Origin: Moniliella sp. 'wahieum'
Taxonomy: Eukaryota > Basidiomycota > Moniliellomycetes > Moniliellales > Moniliellaceae
Length of the DNA: 64,000 bases
NCBI GenBank assembly: GCA_003971905.1
Contig: RSEE01000039.1
Span: 62,001 to 126,000 of the forward strand
Direction: 5' to 3'
Below, piece after piece: positions 11,260-22,654 of this stretch (position 1 is the stretch's first letter; each line of letters opens with the position of its first letter). A program made the translations under genes and the position numbers. The notes beneath the pieces are model-generated. The model searched no databases. It was not told the DNA's origin and saw only the letters and a program-made list of their open reading frames with translations.

Positions 11260-11666
11260 AGGCCCTGGCCAGGTCCGTGCCCTCGGGGGCGCCCCGCCTT
11301 ACTCGGCTGCGGAGTTGAACGTTCAAATCCCTCGCTGCATTGTCCGGAGGATACACATGGTGGGTGGCCATTGGCGACTGCCCCCCTGCCGCTCTCGCCA
11401 GATGACGTCGATACCGGACATAGCCGGACACAAGGTGTGACCTGTGGCCGCACCGCGGCAGTCGTCCTGGTTCGACGCGCGTTTCCACGGCACAGGAGCC
11501 TGTTTGGCGACACAAGTGGTGCGTCCGGTCTGCTCTTCGTCCTCACCCCTCCAACTCCAACTCCTCGGATTGCCTCCGCAGCCATCACTTCAATCGGTAG
11601 CCCTCGCTCTCCGGCCATACCACGTGCCTCTCTTTGCTGCGGACGGGGAGAAAGCAGTAAGCAGCG

Positions 11667-11676
11667 TCACCGGTCA
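11667..11676. promoter_or_regulatory. TCACCGGTCA element, copy 2
   Basis: Exact copy of the recurring decamer, about 410 bp upstream of the DUF423 gene start. Role inferred from recurrence. Confidence 0.35.
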
Positions 11677-11770
11677 GCGGGTCTCATCACCGACGCCGAA
11701 GAAGAGAGATGAGGTTCTCAGAAACTCGGAGATATAACCCACCCATACGGAGAGGGTAAAGCAACCAGCA

Positions 11771-11813
11771 TCGACCATCGACCATCGACCATCGACCATC
11801 GACCACCGACCAC
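11771..11813. repeat. Minisatellite, 7-bp unit ACCATCG
   Basis: About six tandem copies of a CGACCAT-type heptamer, the last two changed to CGACCAC. It lies in intergenic DNA between DUF423 and the DHA1 gene. The unit resembles the ATCGATCATCGA motif seen elsewhere in the window. Confidence 0.8.
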
Positions 11814-12391
11814 CATTTGCCTCGTTGCTAATCTCCGTGCTCGTCCGAGGAGAGGCTAGGCGGAGAGGCAAGTGGGAAGGCAGTGAGCCCCACTCAGGCA
11901 AACAGATTATAAACATCGACTTGGGCTGCTGACCTGTCCAATCTTCCAGCCTCAAGGGACTTGTTGCGGGTATTTGAGAAAGTGGCAAAAAGGAGCTTGG
12001 TTGCTGTCTTCCTTTCCACTCTGCACGGCGAACAATAAACGTGGTCTTCTCTCGCTTACTCCAACACACAGGTGGAGAGCTCCTTGACAATAGCAGCGCA
12101 GCGAGCAGCCCTTGTGGTGGTGTGGCCATGGTGTGGCTAACCGAGGGTCATTCGGTATCGACACGCGAACCCGCAGCAACAGACGCCAATGCCAAGCTCC
12201 AAACCGCGCCAATTATATACCGAAACTATCTGCCATGCTGCATGCCCTCTATCTCCTAGTTACGGCACTAAACAGCCCACAGCCTGATTCTCGGTGGTAT
12301 AGACGCGGTGCACTTATAATTTTGGTACTTACTACCCTGCACGTCGACAGATACGAATGCTGCGGAAGACGCCGCGCGCCCTCGGGGGACG

Positions 12392-12403
12392 ATCGATCAT
12401 CGA
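12392..12403. promoter_or_regulatory. ATCGATCATCGA element, copy 1
   Basis: Exact 12-mer, one of four in the window, all outside genes. Built from the half-site ATCGAT/ATCGA. No known factor assigned. Confidence 0.3.
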
Positions 12404-12574
12404 TGGCTCATTCTCGCTTCCGCATTGCATGACTCACGACACACATACCACGTATCGGGAAACGTCCGTGGCATTTGGGCCCTTTTGAGTTGAGGATGGT
12501 ATTGTCCCACAAGTACAAAATTGAAAGGCATGGATACTGATTGAGTCGCGGTATCCTTTTGTACGCCAACCTTT

Positions 12575-12993
12575 CCGCGGCAAAACGCCTTAATACTATT
12601 TTGATCTGTCCTGGTGTAGCCGGAGTCATGGGTCGTGTTGCGCCCGAAACAACAGTGTGAAATCTGACGCCATGCAATCCGCATACACGCCGAAAATGGG
12701 ATTGGCAAAGCAACATAATATACGCCGCGGAAAACTTTCGGCAATAAAGCTAGAATATCTCTTCGGCTATGTGCTCCTTCATCATGCACGCACTGTCCAG
12801 CATACTCCCTTTCGTGTGGAAACGCTATCAGTTCTTCGGAAGAGCAACACCCTGGGAACCTACGCGCGGCCTGAGGCGCTGCTGTACGAGCGAGGTCAAG
12901 CGACCTTCTTACGGCCTTAGTTGGTGTGGAAATGCCGCGGCAAAACAGAAGACGAGAGCGATTGAGAGATGTAGTAGTAGTTTTAGTATAAAA
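12575..12993 (+). promoter_or_regulatory. DHA1 promoter: three CCGCGG boxes and a TATA box
   Basis: CCGCGG occurs at 12575-12580, 12725-12730 and 12935-12940, each followed by CAAAA or AAAA. The contexts TTCCGCGGC and GCCGCGGAA resemble the pleiotropic drug response element TCCGCGGA bound by Zn2Cys6 regulators of the Pdr1/Pdr3 type in yeasts. TATAAAA at 12987-12993 is 76 bp before the proposed ATG. The triplet sits directly before a drug-transporter gene. Regulation by such a factor is an inference. Confidence 0.45.
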
Positions 12994-13068
12994 CCCCTTT
13001 GTTCTCAATTCGTTTGGGTCCATCTTGGTCGAACCACAACCTCCCTCCGTCGTCCCGTCCATCTCGTC

Positions 13069-13736
13069 ATGACGTTCGACACTCCATCTGTTTCTGTCCC
13101 CCTGCCAATGGCGAAGAAGAGAACAATAAGGCCCAAGTGCTGGACCGCATCGTGGACCCAGCCTTGGAAAAAGAGGAGTCGACGCTCTTCTTGCAAGGCC
13201 TGCATACTCCATGTTCCAAGAGACCACCTTTGGCCAGGTAGTACGATGGGCGAGTAAGGGCAAGCTTTTCAAGTACGTCGACGAAACGGAGGATGCGTTG
13301 AGCCACGTCCCGGCCGCTAGTCTCGGCAAAACCAGTCGCCTCAAGTCGGCCCCATCACCCGAGGAGGAGAAAGGCAGCCGTACTTCGTTTTCAACCGTGA
13401 TCAACGCTCCAGGAGCGGTCGAAGGCCCGCCTTCTATGGATGCACCCGACGGTGACCCTTATCTAGTAGAATGGTTTTGGTCCGGAAGACAGGGACAATC
13501 CGCAAAATTGGTCGCATCTGCTCAAAACTGTGGCTTACCCTGGCCATCTCGATTCTGACGTTTAGCGTGTACATGGGCGCTGGTATTTACACGGCTTCGG
13601 AAGAGTTGATGGCCGAGTACTTTCACGTTTCGCTCGAGGCCGTGATTGTGGGGTTGACCGTCTTCATCGTTGGTTATGGGGTTCGTACACGCCTCCCCAG
13701 ACTATATATGACTCTCTGTAGAAATGGGAAAACTGA

Positions 13737-13767
<31 letters not shown>

Positions 13768-15209
13768 CAGCTAGGCCGATGATGGTCTGACGGCGGCTTC
13801 GGAAGTTTCCTGGATCGGACGCAACCTCCCTACATCGTTTGCCTCTCTATCTTTGTCATCCTCCAGATCCCCACGGCGCTCGTCGACAATTACGCCGGGA
13901 TGATTGTCCTGCGTTTCCTGGGGGGGTTTCTTTGGGGGTCCGCCTCTTGCCACGGGGGGGGCGAGCTTGGGGGACATTTGGCCTCCTACGCGGGTCGCGT
14001 TGGCGATTGGGTTCTGGTCGTTGGGAGCGGTGATGGGTCCCACGGCTGGCCCTCTGATTGTGGCTTTGCTTCGCAACGGTTGGGTTGGCGCTGGTCCATC
14101 TGGCCGTTACTCATCTTGTCTGGCACGACGTTGGTCCTGCTCGTGTTTACGCTCCCGGAAACGTTTGCCGATAAACATTTTGCTCCGTCGGGCCAAGCGA
14201 CTGCGCAAGTGACGGGCAATCCGCATTTGCGCGCGCGGTGTGAGCTCAAGCACAAGCAGACGTTCAAAGAAGAGGCGTACGAGACTTGGTTCGTCCGTTT
14301 ATCCTCGGCACGACCCAGCCGATCGTGATTGGGTTGAACATGCACATTGCATTGGTGTTGCTCTGATGTACGTCTTTCTCGAGAGCTTGCCTTGGTGTAC
14401 GTCGTGCCTCGTCCGAGGGCTATGGCTTCAACCTGGGCGAACTGGGAGTGGTATTTTTCTGCCTCAACATTACCTGTTGGATTGCGTATGGATTCTACTG
14501 GATCTGGCACGAGCGTCGGTTCATCCCTACCTTTATGAGCTACCTTCACCGCGGCAGCTTTCCGCCCACCGAGATCTGGTTGGATCTTTCTATCCTCGGT
14601 GGCATTACCCTGCCTGCGATCCTCTTCTTTTTTGCCTGGACGGCCACGCCCAAGATCCATTGGATTGTTCCGACCATTGCCTAGTGTATGTTTGCGGTTC
14701 CCTTTGCTTCGTTGTGCTGCGTTTCGTATGATTGTCATAAGCGCACCTGCTGACCTCGACGTTGTCCACCTCTGCTCCCTTCTAACACATGACAGCTTAA
14801 TGGCTCCGCCCATCTACTTTATCTTCCAAAGTTCGTTTGGGTACCTAGCCCAAGCCTACCCCAACTGGATCGCCAGCACGTTTTGCCGCGAACGAGCGAC
14901 GCGTGCAGCGGTGGGAAGCGCCTTGCCGCTCGTCTCGCGCCAGCTTTAGCAATATGCACAAGTGGTACGGCCCACGTCACTTCCCCATCGCGTGGGGCGC
15001 TACCGTGCTGGGTTCATCGCGTTGGCCATGGCGCCCATCCCTATCCTTCTCCATCGCTATGGACCCCAACTGCGGAAGTGGTCCAACTATGCCGCCACGC
15101 TCGACATGGGACGGGGGATGCTCATGAAGCCAAGGGAAAGGATGAAGAAGAAGAAGACCAGAACAAGCAAGAGCAAGAACAAGAACAACAGAGGGAGCAA
15201 GGCGCCTAA
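13069..15209 (+). CDS. MFS drug:H+ antiporter, DHA1 family (Flr1/Tpo1-like)
   Basis: Proton-coupled multidrug or polyamine exporter of the plasma membrane. The N-terminal cytosolic part contains FGQVVRWASKGKLFKYVDE and the family linker DPYLVEWF followed by a GPEDRDNPQNW-type stretch. The first TM is LAISILTFSVYMGAGIYTAS. After an intron with a long CT-repeat polypyrimidine tract (about 13681-13770) come SEVSWIGR, the motif-C region FWSLGAVMGPTAGPLI, and TM helices through LGELGVVFFCLNITCWIAYGFYWIW and the C-terminal IAWGATVLGFIALAMAPIPILLHRYG. A charged tail rich in Lys/Glu/Gln follows; the stop at 15209 is one of two options. Several one-base slips (for example near 13480, 13540, 13980, 14400) interrupt the frame. 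It converges on the Git1-like gene. Confidence 0.85.
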
Positions 15210-15673
15210 CCGTTTTACTATTTCTATATTTCTAGCTCGATTCTTGCTCTGCCCTCCCTTTCTCCCACAATCAACTGGCACCGCCTCTCGTAATCGTCAC
15301 TCCCCCCCTCTCTTTTGCCTATTCGCCTTTTCGGGTGGTTCCCGACCCTGAATTGGCTTTACCTTGTTGAGCTCTGGTCCCCGCGTCGCAGGTCTCCGCC
15401 ATCAAGCGGCGGATATGCCTCTTCTTTGAACTACAGTACCCTTCATGTTCCCAGCATGTCCTGGTCCCCGTAACATAAGATTTCATCACAGGTTGCCCAG
15501 AGCGTGCCACCGTGCAAAGGATAGAAACAGGCATCTGCAGAGAGGGGCAGGTAACATCGGACACATGAAAAGATTGATCCAAGAGGGAAAGTAAATGGAG
15601 AGGGAGTGACAAGGCGCGGGCCCCGCTGGAGGAGGGGGGGCGGGGGGGAGCTGTGAGGGCGGGGAAGCGAGCT
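15210..15673. other. Convergent 3' spacer
   Basis: Terminator space between two transporter genes. A G-rich run lies at about 15625-15650. No gene seen. Confidence 0.5.
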
Positions 15674-17504
15674 CTACTCAAAGGACAGGACGGGACGAGC
15701 CGAGGTATAACCGCTTCGGTCCGACATTTTCTTGTCATCTTGCGACGGCACTTCGTACACCTCTTCCTCCTCCAGACCCAGTTCCTTGGGGTCGTACCCG
15801 TGTTCGCGCAGATAGGCAATAAACGCTGCGTCCTCCTTCTTCATCCCGTCTTGTACGACGGGCGGGATAAAGAGATAGGTGATCGCAGCGCTGAACAGAG
15901 CCAAGCCACCGCAATGTAGAACGGACCCGAGTACTTCAGAATGGGATTGTACTTGGCCATGGCCTTTTTGATGTCGGGGTACACATACGACCCTACAAAC
16001 GCCGATCTGGAACCCAAACCAATCACCTGGTCAGCAACTTTCATCATGTCGAGAGGGAAGGGAGAGGATTGGAGGAATGCGTACCTTGCCTACCGCTGCA
16101 GCGACACCATATGCTACCCGCGGACACACGGGGGCGACCGCCTTGGAGGCGAGCAAACCGAGGTTGTTCCCTGGACCCAGTTCGCCCAAGGCAAGGAAGC
16201 AGCCCAACACGAGGATGAAGCCGGCAATGGGTTTTGGAGGAAAGAGTACCCGCCAGCCAAACGCAAAGGCTGATTGCATGACCAAGCCCAGATCATGCAG
16301 TTCTGGCCCCAGCCGCTCCCCACAAACATGGCCCCAATCAGGGTGCCAGGCAAAAAAAACATTGATGAGTGTGGTCCATCCCAGGACCTTGTACAGACTT
16401 TGCTGTCCATCGGACCGGGCTTGACAACAGAAAGAGAATCTGGCTAATGTACAGACCAGTGGGGTAGGTGACCCAGTCGTACGACCACCATGCAAGGCAG
16501 AGCGCAGTGAGCGGACTCCGTAGCGCTTGATGATCAGCCACCATGGCAGCTTGGACCATTTGATGTGATACTTGGTGTACGCCTCCGTTTCCTTCATCTG
16601 GAAGCGGAAGAGGAGCACAGTCAAGGGAGGGACGGCGCCCAAGCCGAGCGAAACACGCCAGACGGTGGTCAGCTGTCCGGGGGAGGTCCCACCAGCGATC
16701 CAAAGGATGATGAGCGGGACAAAGGCCGCGACAACAAAGCCAAAGTCAATAGCGCAGTTGGTGCCAAGGAAAAGTACATTTGTTGCCGGTTCTTCTTGAC
16801 GCCTTCCTGCTCGGTGTTTTCCGAGGCAGCGACCGAGCCTGGGTACTCGGCTCCAATACCAATACCAATCAGGAAACGGTACGCAATCAGGGCATCAAAC
16901 AAGCCGCCAAGCGCATGGTTGCCCGTGGCGGGCGAGCCGCCTGCGCCCCACGCGCCAGCAGAGAGGATGGATATAATGGTAAGCCAGATCGAAGCAAAGA
17001 GCATAGCGCCCTTGCGCCCAGTCAAGTCGACCGCCACGCCAAACACAAGCATGCCCAGCACGGTGCCGGCAAAGGCGAGGGACGAGAAGAGTTGACTGAA
17101 ATTAGCGACACGCGGGTCGTCAGGGTAGAGATAGGTCTGGGTGGGTACCTGTGTTAGCCAACAGCTGTCCAGGAGGGGAAGGCGATAGGGAGGGGGGGGG
17201 GGGGGGCACGTACTGTAATGACCGTGTTGGTCGCACCCGACACGGCGTTCACATAGCTTTACGGAGGAAAAGAAAATAATGCACCGTCAGCAGTCAGGCG
17301 ACGGGGCAGAGGGGGATGGTAAGGGGGGACGTACCCATCTGAGAAGAGGGCGCTGCCACTGGCAAAGACGGCGCCGAGCTGGCCGACTTGGAACATGCGC
17401 TTGTAGAGTGGGTCGCGGCGGGGGGCGTCGGCCTCATGAGGGGTGGTGACCAAGTCATCGACGGGCAAGTCGGGCGAGGAGCGCGAGGCGCGCTTGAAGA
17501 GCAT
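15674..17504 (-). CDS. MFS permease, Git1-like (glycerophosphodiester/phosphate type)
   Basis: Multi-exon MFS transporter starting MLFKRASRSSPDLPVDD at 17504. Exon 1 ends ASGSALFSDG at a GTACGT donor; exon 2 carries YVNAVSGATNTVIT, then a second GTACGT intron that contains a run of G on the plus strand (17190-17207). The body has GMLVFGVAVDLTGRKGAM (MFS motif A, TM2-3), AYRFLIGIGIGAEYPGSVAA (TM4), KKNRQQMYFSLA, WRVSLGLGAVPPLTVLLFRF (TM6) and the C-terminal half to PVLSFE. The SVAASENTE segment and layout are those of the Git1 glycerophosphoinositol/glycerophosphocholine permeases; phosphate permeases of the Pho84 type are the alternative. Three or more one-base frame slips are present. A cytosolic acidic tail (LGLEEEEVYEVPSQDDKK) ends the protein. 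Confidence 0.8.
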
Positions 17505-17907
17505 GGGGAGGACGCGGGTGGGGACGAGGGGCGCGCGGAGGAGGCCGAGACGAAGAAGAAAAGACGGGAGAGGCTGAGGGCAGCGGTGGTGGTGGCGACC
17601 GAGCCGAGCAGGGAGCCTGTCGGATGGCATTTAGGGCGGCGTGCCGATGGGCTGGGCAGGCAAAGCACCCCGGCTATGTGCGGTGCTTGGCAGAGTGCCT
17701 CGTGCCTCGTTCCCCATGCCCCGTGCCTCAGAGGCAGCGCATCGGCTGCTCAGGCACCAGTGCCCCCGTGCCCCAGTGCCCCGTGCCCCGTGCGCCGGGC
17801 TGCCTTGGCTTTGCTGTGGTTAGCAGGTACTAGTTACTGATTCATGATTCGACCCCGGTGATCGATCTGATCGGTGATCATGATCTGACGCACACATCAC
17901 ACATCCT

Positions 17908-17975
17908 GCCTGCGGGCTCCTGCCTGCTGTCTGCTGCGTCCGTCGGCCTGCCTGCTGCCTGCTGCCTGCCTGCGC
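17908..17975. repeat. CTGCCTG-rich low-complexity tract
   Basis: Degenerate tandem words of CTGCCTG and CTGCTG type in intergenic DNA upstream of the Git1-like gene. Confidence 0.6.
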
Positions 17976-18161
17976 CTGCCGCTCCTGGGCAGTGTGGAGG
18001 GGGCGGATGCGCACGAGGCCTTGGGCGAATATTCATGCCCAGGCGCCAGGGCAGCCCGCAGGCCCCACGCTGTACGAGCCTCACCGCACCAGCCCAGTGT
18101 GGAGGGCTTGCCATGCGTATCGCGTATCGCCGCTGAAACCGACTGCAACCAACTAGTCACT

Positions 18162-18190
18162 CTTAACGCTTAACTAGCTTAACGCTTAAC
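18162..18190. repeat. Two direct copies of CTTAACGCTTAAC
   Basis: Two exact 13-bp copies (18162-18174 and 18178-18190) separated by TAG. Each also contains the partial repeat CTTAAC twice. Not a telomere sequence of known fungal type; function unknown. Confidence 0.6.
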
Positions 18191-18715
18191 CCTCCGCAGC
18201 CTCACGTGAGCTGCGCTGCCGCCCTGCCCGCACCCCACCACTGTTCGGCCCCCAGCGCTCGCCTCTTGCCCCTCGCCGCTCGCCCGCCCCAGCCTGCCGA
18301 GTGTGCCCAACCCACACCTCCCAGGCCCCACGTTCCCTTAGGCCTCGGGTTTTGTTGGTGCTCGGGCTCGGGCGCACGACACACACGGCCTGGCCGAACG
18401 TCCGCACCATCTGGCATCTCCACTCGGACTCCATCCTGCACCCCCACCAGCATGCGCGCCATGCGCACGCATACGTACGCCACATGTCCAGGCTTTCAAC
18501 AATTTCAATGTTTGTACCGAATGTTTCACCCCCACGTACTGACTCAGTTGCTGAGACCACGTGGTAGGCACCCCTCACAGGCCTCACACCCGCTCCGGCA
18601 CCCGACCACTACGCCCCCCGGCCCCACCGGCACCCCTCCGGCACCCCAACGCCTCCGCGCGGCATCATCCATCATGCCATGCGCCATCCTTCAGTGCCTC
18701 CATCCAATATCCATC

Positions 18716-18727
18716 ATCGATCATCGA
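18716..18727. promoter_or_regulatory. ATCGATCATCGA element, copy 2
   Basis: Exact 12-mer in intergenic DNA; a near-identical inverted copy lies 120 bp downstream at 18849-18860. Confidence 0.3.
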
Positions 18728-19620
18728 CCATCAAACAATGCTGTCGGGACTGATGACAATCACCCCTTTGATCGATGAGTATACTCAAACTGAGTACTCA
18801 ACTGAGTTTTCCTCTCCACATTTTCCTCTCTCCGTCCAAGCACAATGATCGATGATCGAGATGACCCAGGCAGCTGCTGTCCATCTTCTATGCTCTGCTC
18901 CCATTTGTCTTTGCCACACTCCCACCGCTCGCCATTTCCATCTGTCCCTCTCGCCTCACCTCCTCCACTTCCACTCCCCACACTTGCCACAGCCCGCAGC
19001 GCCAGCCACTTCCGTCTCGCCTTCCCACGCATTCTACCACGACGAGGCACACGCTTTTCCACGCCAAAGTCTTTCTCACCTCCGGCCTCGGGCTGGTAGC
19101 AGCTGGAAAGTAGCCTCAGCCTCCTCCCACCCAGGTGTATACCGGAGCTGGACTTGCTGGGCCGCTGTCCATCGTCCATATCCCACTCGAGCTGCGTCGT
19201 TCTCTTCGGCCAATGGGTATGATGCCCTAGTTAGTTGGATGAATAAGGCGGCTATAATAGATCCGTGTGGAGAGGGTGCCTAGCCAACCCCTTCCGCTCC
19301 TCGCCGCCCAACCATCCGTTTTCGCCCGGCTGATCCATGTGGCCCAGACGAACGAACTGTTGGTGCGATGCCCGCGCCATACATCCTGCGTGGTAGGCAT
19401 CACGTCTATTACTTATACTTTTTATCGTCCGGGACGCACCCTCTGCTCTGCGGTACCCTCCGCTATATAACGTCCTACCCTTCTCGCAGCCCCCACAGCA
19501 TACCTCCCCTCCAAACGCCTTCATACTCCTGGCATAACAAAGGATCAGGTGCAGGTGCAGGTGCAGATGGACGGTGAACGCGAAGGTGGGGGATACAAAA
19601 TGGCAGGCAGCATGGACAAG

Positions 19621-20205
19621 CTAATCAGGTATGCAATGCGATGAGAAGAGGTTAAAAGTGAGGAAAAGGGGGAAAGGGGGACGAGGGAAGTCGATTGGGA
19701 CGAGAGGAGGAAAATGTACGAAAGGGGAGACAAGGATAGTACTGATAAAGCAACCGAGGGCACTCCTTCTACGTCTTGGGCGGGGCAAACTGTGGTGTGC
19801 GGGGTATAACTCCAAGGGCGTGCAAACGCGCGTCCTACGCCGACGCGGTGGGGCTTGGTTGTCGTGTGGCGAGACGATTTGGGCGCACAAAGTACCGCAC
19901 GCATGCGCGCAGTCCCAACCACCCTCTGAGCTTGGGAATGCGCGTGGCAGAAGCAGGCGCGGTTGGGGGGGTAACAACCTGTCTGGTGCTTGGGACGGGC
20001 GCATCAGGAAGAGGATGAGTTTCTTCGAGCGCACCCTGGGTTCAAGCATCGTTTGCAGTAGTTGTCCTACCTCCTCAAGTGCCGCTGTGGAACTTGGGGT
20101 GGAAGGAGCAGAAGGCTCATCCGCCTTTCCTGGGGCTAGTCCGAGCGCAATGGTCATGGCAAAGGCAGGCGGGAGGTAGAAGTGGCTTGGCGCACCAGGC
20201 GACAA
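19621..20205 (-). CDS. Hypothetical protein (weak gene candidate)
   Basis: An open frame of 194 codons; the better start is MTIALGLAPGKADEPS at 20157. A TATATA box (20257-20262) lies about 100 bp upstream of that ATG, which is the best argument for a real gene. The translation has a Ser/Pro/Thr-rich head, a predicted short helix (ALEEVGQLLQTMLEP), a basic central part and a hydrophobic C-terminal stretch (LFLTFNLFSS). I recognise no family. The high GC content makes chance open frames of this size common, so this may be spurious. Confidence 0.3.
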   Translation of the reverse strand: MSPGAPSHFYLPPAFAMTIALGLAPGKADEPSAPSTPSSTAALEEVGQLLQTMLEPRVRSKKLILFLMRPSQAPDRLLPPQPRLLLPRAFPSSEGGWDCAHACGTLCAQIVSPHDNQAPPRRRRTRVCTPLELYPAHHSLPRPRRRRSALGCFISTILVSPFVHFPPLVPIDFPRPPFPLFLTFNLFSSHCIPD

Positions 20206-21906
20206 GAGTGAAAGGAGGACGGTGAGATGAGGATGATGGCGGTGGGAAAGGAAAGATATATATCAGTCCTGCCTGTGGGTGCTTACAGCTCTGATTCATG
20301 GTGCAGAGAGGCACTCACTATAAGTAACAACACTGCCATCCTTGTTTGGCTATAAGAAGACTTGCCCCGTGTGGGTAACAAAGGCACCTGATGAAAGCGC
20401 CCCTTCCCATTCTGCGTATACCAGTGGCGTTACTGTTTACCTTCACACGACGAGTGCGGGCCATAGACCACACATAAGCTCAGTACCACCGCGCCTATTT
20501 CCAATCGGCGCAGCCCGCCTCCAAAGGTAATGAAGTTGATGATGGACCGAGATCCACACACAGCTGTGACATTTCCCTTTCGGCTTCTGCCACAGCTCTT
20601 CTGCCTTTCAAGGCGTGCTTTCCGGTGCCGCGACCCCGCCAGACTTAATTTTCACAGCTCCGGTCCAAAGCGGGCGCCCCGCATATGACAACGCCCATCC
20701 ATCCCAAAAACGCCACCAACTATATTGCCTGACACGCTGACACTAAAAGCTCTTTATTATATACGAGCTGAACAAAAATTGCTTTGCAGTTTGAAGTGCA
20801 CCATGTCGCCGCTCTCTCAAAACCGCCCCTATTTACCACGATCAACAGACAATGCATTGCTGGCGCCGCTCCTGGGACCCTTGATGCAAACCATGCATCG
20901 GTCCGATTTGTCAACCTGCTCCGGGCTCTCCGTGACGGTCGCGGGTTACCCCGTCAGGGACATATAATAGACGTTCTTTACTAAACTCTATCCTAGGATC
21001 TGATGATCTTTCCGACTCGGGAGCCGTTGATGGACAACGTAGTCCCTGGACCCTTTGAGTGGATCTCTGGCCAACCTTGCAGTCTACTCCTACGGATCGT
21101 AGGGAGCTTGGTGATCGTTTTGCTCTTCTGTGAACTTGCTGAGATATTTTGTTGCTGATGCAGCCACTGTTTGTCCGTATCAGGTTCGGAGTAGCAATGC
21201 GGTTCGCCTTGAGGACACTAATGTTTTCTCAGGCACCAGGCCTGTGATGCACTAGCTTTTCATGGCCTCATTAATCATTACTCATTGGACAGCATATACT
21301 TGCTTCTTCCTCGTCTCTTCCTGGCCGTATGCTGGTCTGTTCACAGCGTTCTGTTATTGGAGCCCAAGGGTAGACCCAAGACGTTCTACCATTGCACCAC
21401 TCGAAGACAGCAGTTGGTATCCGTTTATCTTTTCTCTAACCTTCAAACCGCGTAGATGGATGTCAAGAACACCAATATGCTCGACCCTACGTTTTCCCTA
21501 TATGTCTTTGGGGGGGCGCTGCAGGCGGCGCACGATGACGAACAAATCATCCATGATGGACGGGGAGGCATAAAAAAAGGCTGGTGACCAAGCGACCAAG
21601 CTAACGGTCGCCTCAGTCGATCGTCATTAAGGTACGCGCCCAAGCGAGACAAAGGAAAGACGACCCGAACCGAACAGAAAGAAAGGAAAGGAAAAGTTGG
21701 GGCTATACGAACAAGGTATGCTAGTAAGAGCAAACAAACGTGAACACATGTGAGCCAAAAAAATGCCCGTCAAAGTGGAAGAACAATCATGACAATCCCC
21801 CTACGAACCCGGGGACGGGGGACAGGGGAGAGAGAAGGAAGAGGGAGGAGGGAAGGGAAGAGGACCAGACACAGGATCAGGATCGGGGTATGAGAAGGAG
21901 GGACGC
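20206..21906. other. Gene-free stretch, lower GC
   Basis: A 1.7-kb stretch with lower GC than its surroundings. No protein signature on either strand. I looked for snRNA, snoRNA, 5S rRNA and tRNA signatures and found none that hold up. The last part (21740-21900) is purine-rich and is the 3' side of the GPI-protein gene. Confidence 0.5.
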
Positions 21907-22654
21907 TCAAAGCAGGGCCCACATGGCCGAAGCGCCAGCACCAACAGCTGCCATCAGGGGGACGACCACGGTACCAGCAGGCGACTTGGACGACGATCCC
22001 TTAGAGGCCGAGGCCGAGGAAGTGGCTTGGCCCGAGATGACGCTGGCGCCCGACGAGGACAGCGAAGCCGTCAGCGTGGAGCTGCCGACAGTGGCCGTGC
22101 CGGTCGAGGAGCCTTCGGGAACAGCAGTGGCGGTCGCGGGGGCAGTACCGTTGGGGGAGATGGTGAAGGTGGAGCTGTTGGCAAAGACCTGGGGGTGGTT
22201 CAGCGAGTACTGCGACGCATTGACAAACAGGGCAGTGTAGGTGCCGGCGGGAATGCAGGTGAGCGCAATCACTGCCTCGCCAGCGTGGTGTTGAGACTGT
22301 TGGCGATCTGGTAGTTGCCAATGAGTTGCTGCTGGTTCGAGTTGAGCAGGGCCACGCTAAACAGAGGAGGGTCGTTTTGCTGGTACGTCCACTTGAGCGT
22401 GTTGTTTTGGCAAGCGACCCAGTAGGCATCTGGGTGCGCGAGTTAGCATCAGTCCGACGTGCAGGGCGGAGCAGGGAGGGGGTGTGGGTGGATGCAGAGC
22501 CCCCGCGCTGGGGCGACTCGAGGGGGACAAGGCATGCACTGTAGCCGGAGCGGGGAGGAGACGTACCAGAGGCGGAGGAAGGGAAGGTGATGTCGAACGC
22601 CGAGACGCCCGCAGCGAGCGCGAGGGAGGCAGCGGCAACAGTGGTGAGCTTCAT
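21907..22654 (-). CDS. GPI-anchored Ser-rich protein with Kre9/Knh1-like N-domain
   Basis: Two exons (22567-22654 and 21907-22429) give about 203 aa. A signal peptide (MKLTTVAAASLALAAGVSA) is followed by the Kre9/Knh1-type domain: FDITFPSS, then AYWVACQNNTLKWTYQ, FSVALLNSNQQQLIGNYQIA, and TCIPAGTYTALFVNASQYS. A Ser/Thr/Ala-rich stalk (N-glycosylation sites NSST, NGTA) leads to the GPI signal: small residues, then the hydrophobic VVVPLMAAVGAGASAMWALL. The protein should be exported and attached to the membrane or beta-glucan of the wall. The intron has GTACGT and CAG borders and keeps phase. One base seems missing near 22275-22280 between NTTLA and VIALTC. A TATTAAAT-like box lies about 93 bp before the start. 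Confidence 0.85.

Larger units (their letters stand above)
11260..13068. promoter_or_regulatory. Long divergent spacer upstream of the DHA1 transporter
   Basis: A 1.8-kb spacer between DUF423 (-) and the DHA1 gene (+). It holds a 7-bp minisatellite (11771-11813), one TCACCGGTCA (11667-11676), one ATCGATCATCGA (12392-12403), three CCGCGG boxes each followed by (C)AAAA (12575, 12725, 12935) and a TATAAAA box (12987-12993). A 335-codon minus frame across 12397-13404 runs antisense to the transporter start and is rejected as a gene. Confidence 0.6.
17505..19620. other. Gene-free stretch with low-complexity DNA
   Basis: A 2.1-kb region without recognisable genes. About 17690-17815 repeats GTGCC/CCCGTGCC-like words; about 17908-17975 is built of CTGCCTG units; 18162-18190 holds two copies of CTTAACGCTTAAC. 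An ATCGATCATCGA element is at 18716-18727 and an 11/12 match at 18849-18860. Part may be promoter of the Git1-like gene. Confidence 0.5.

Noticed and set aside
11300-11340. tRNA-like B-box (GTTCAAATCCC)
   Set aside because: Flanking bases do not form a T-stem or an acceptor stem and no A-box lies at the right distance.
12397-13404. 335-codon minus-strand open frame
   Set aside because: It runs antisense through the promoter and N-terminal coding part of the DHA1 transporter, has no domain and no hydrophobic or compositional logic; GC-rich shadow.
20980-21240. U3- or U5-like snRNA similarity
   Set aside because: Short words resembling box C (GTTGATGG) or the U5 loop (CTTTACTAAA) occur, but the conserved cores (U3 GATCATTTCTATAG, U5 CCTTTTAC) are absent.
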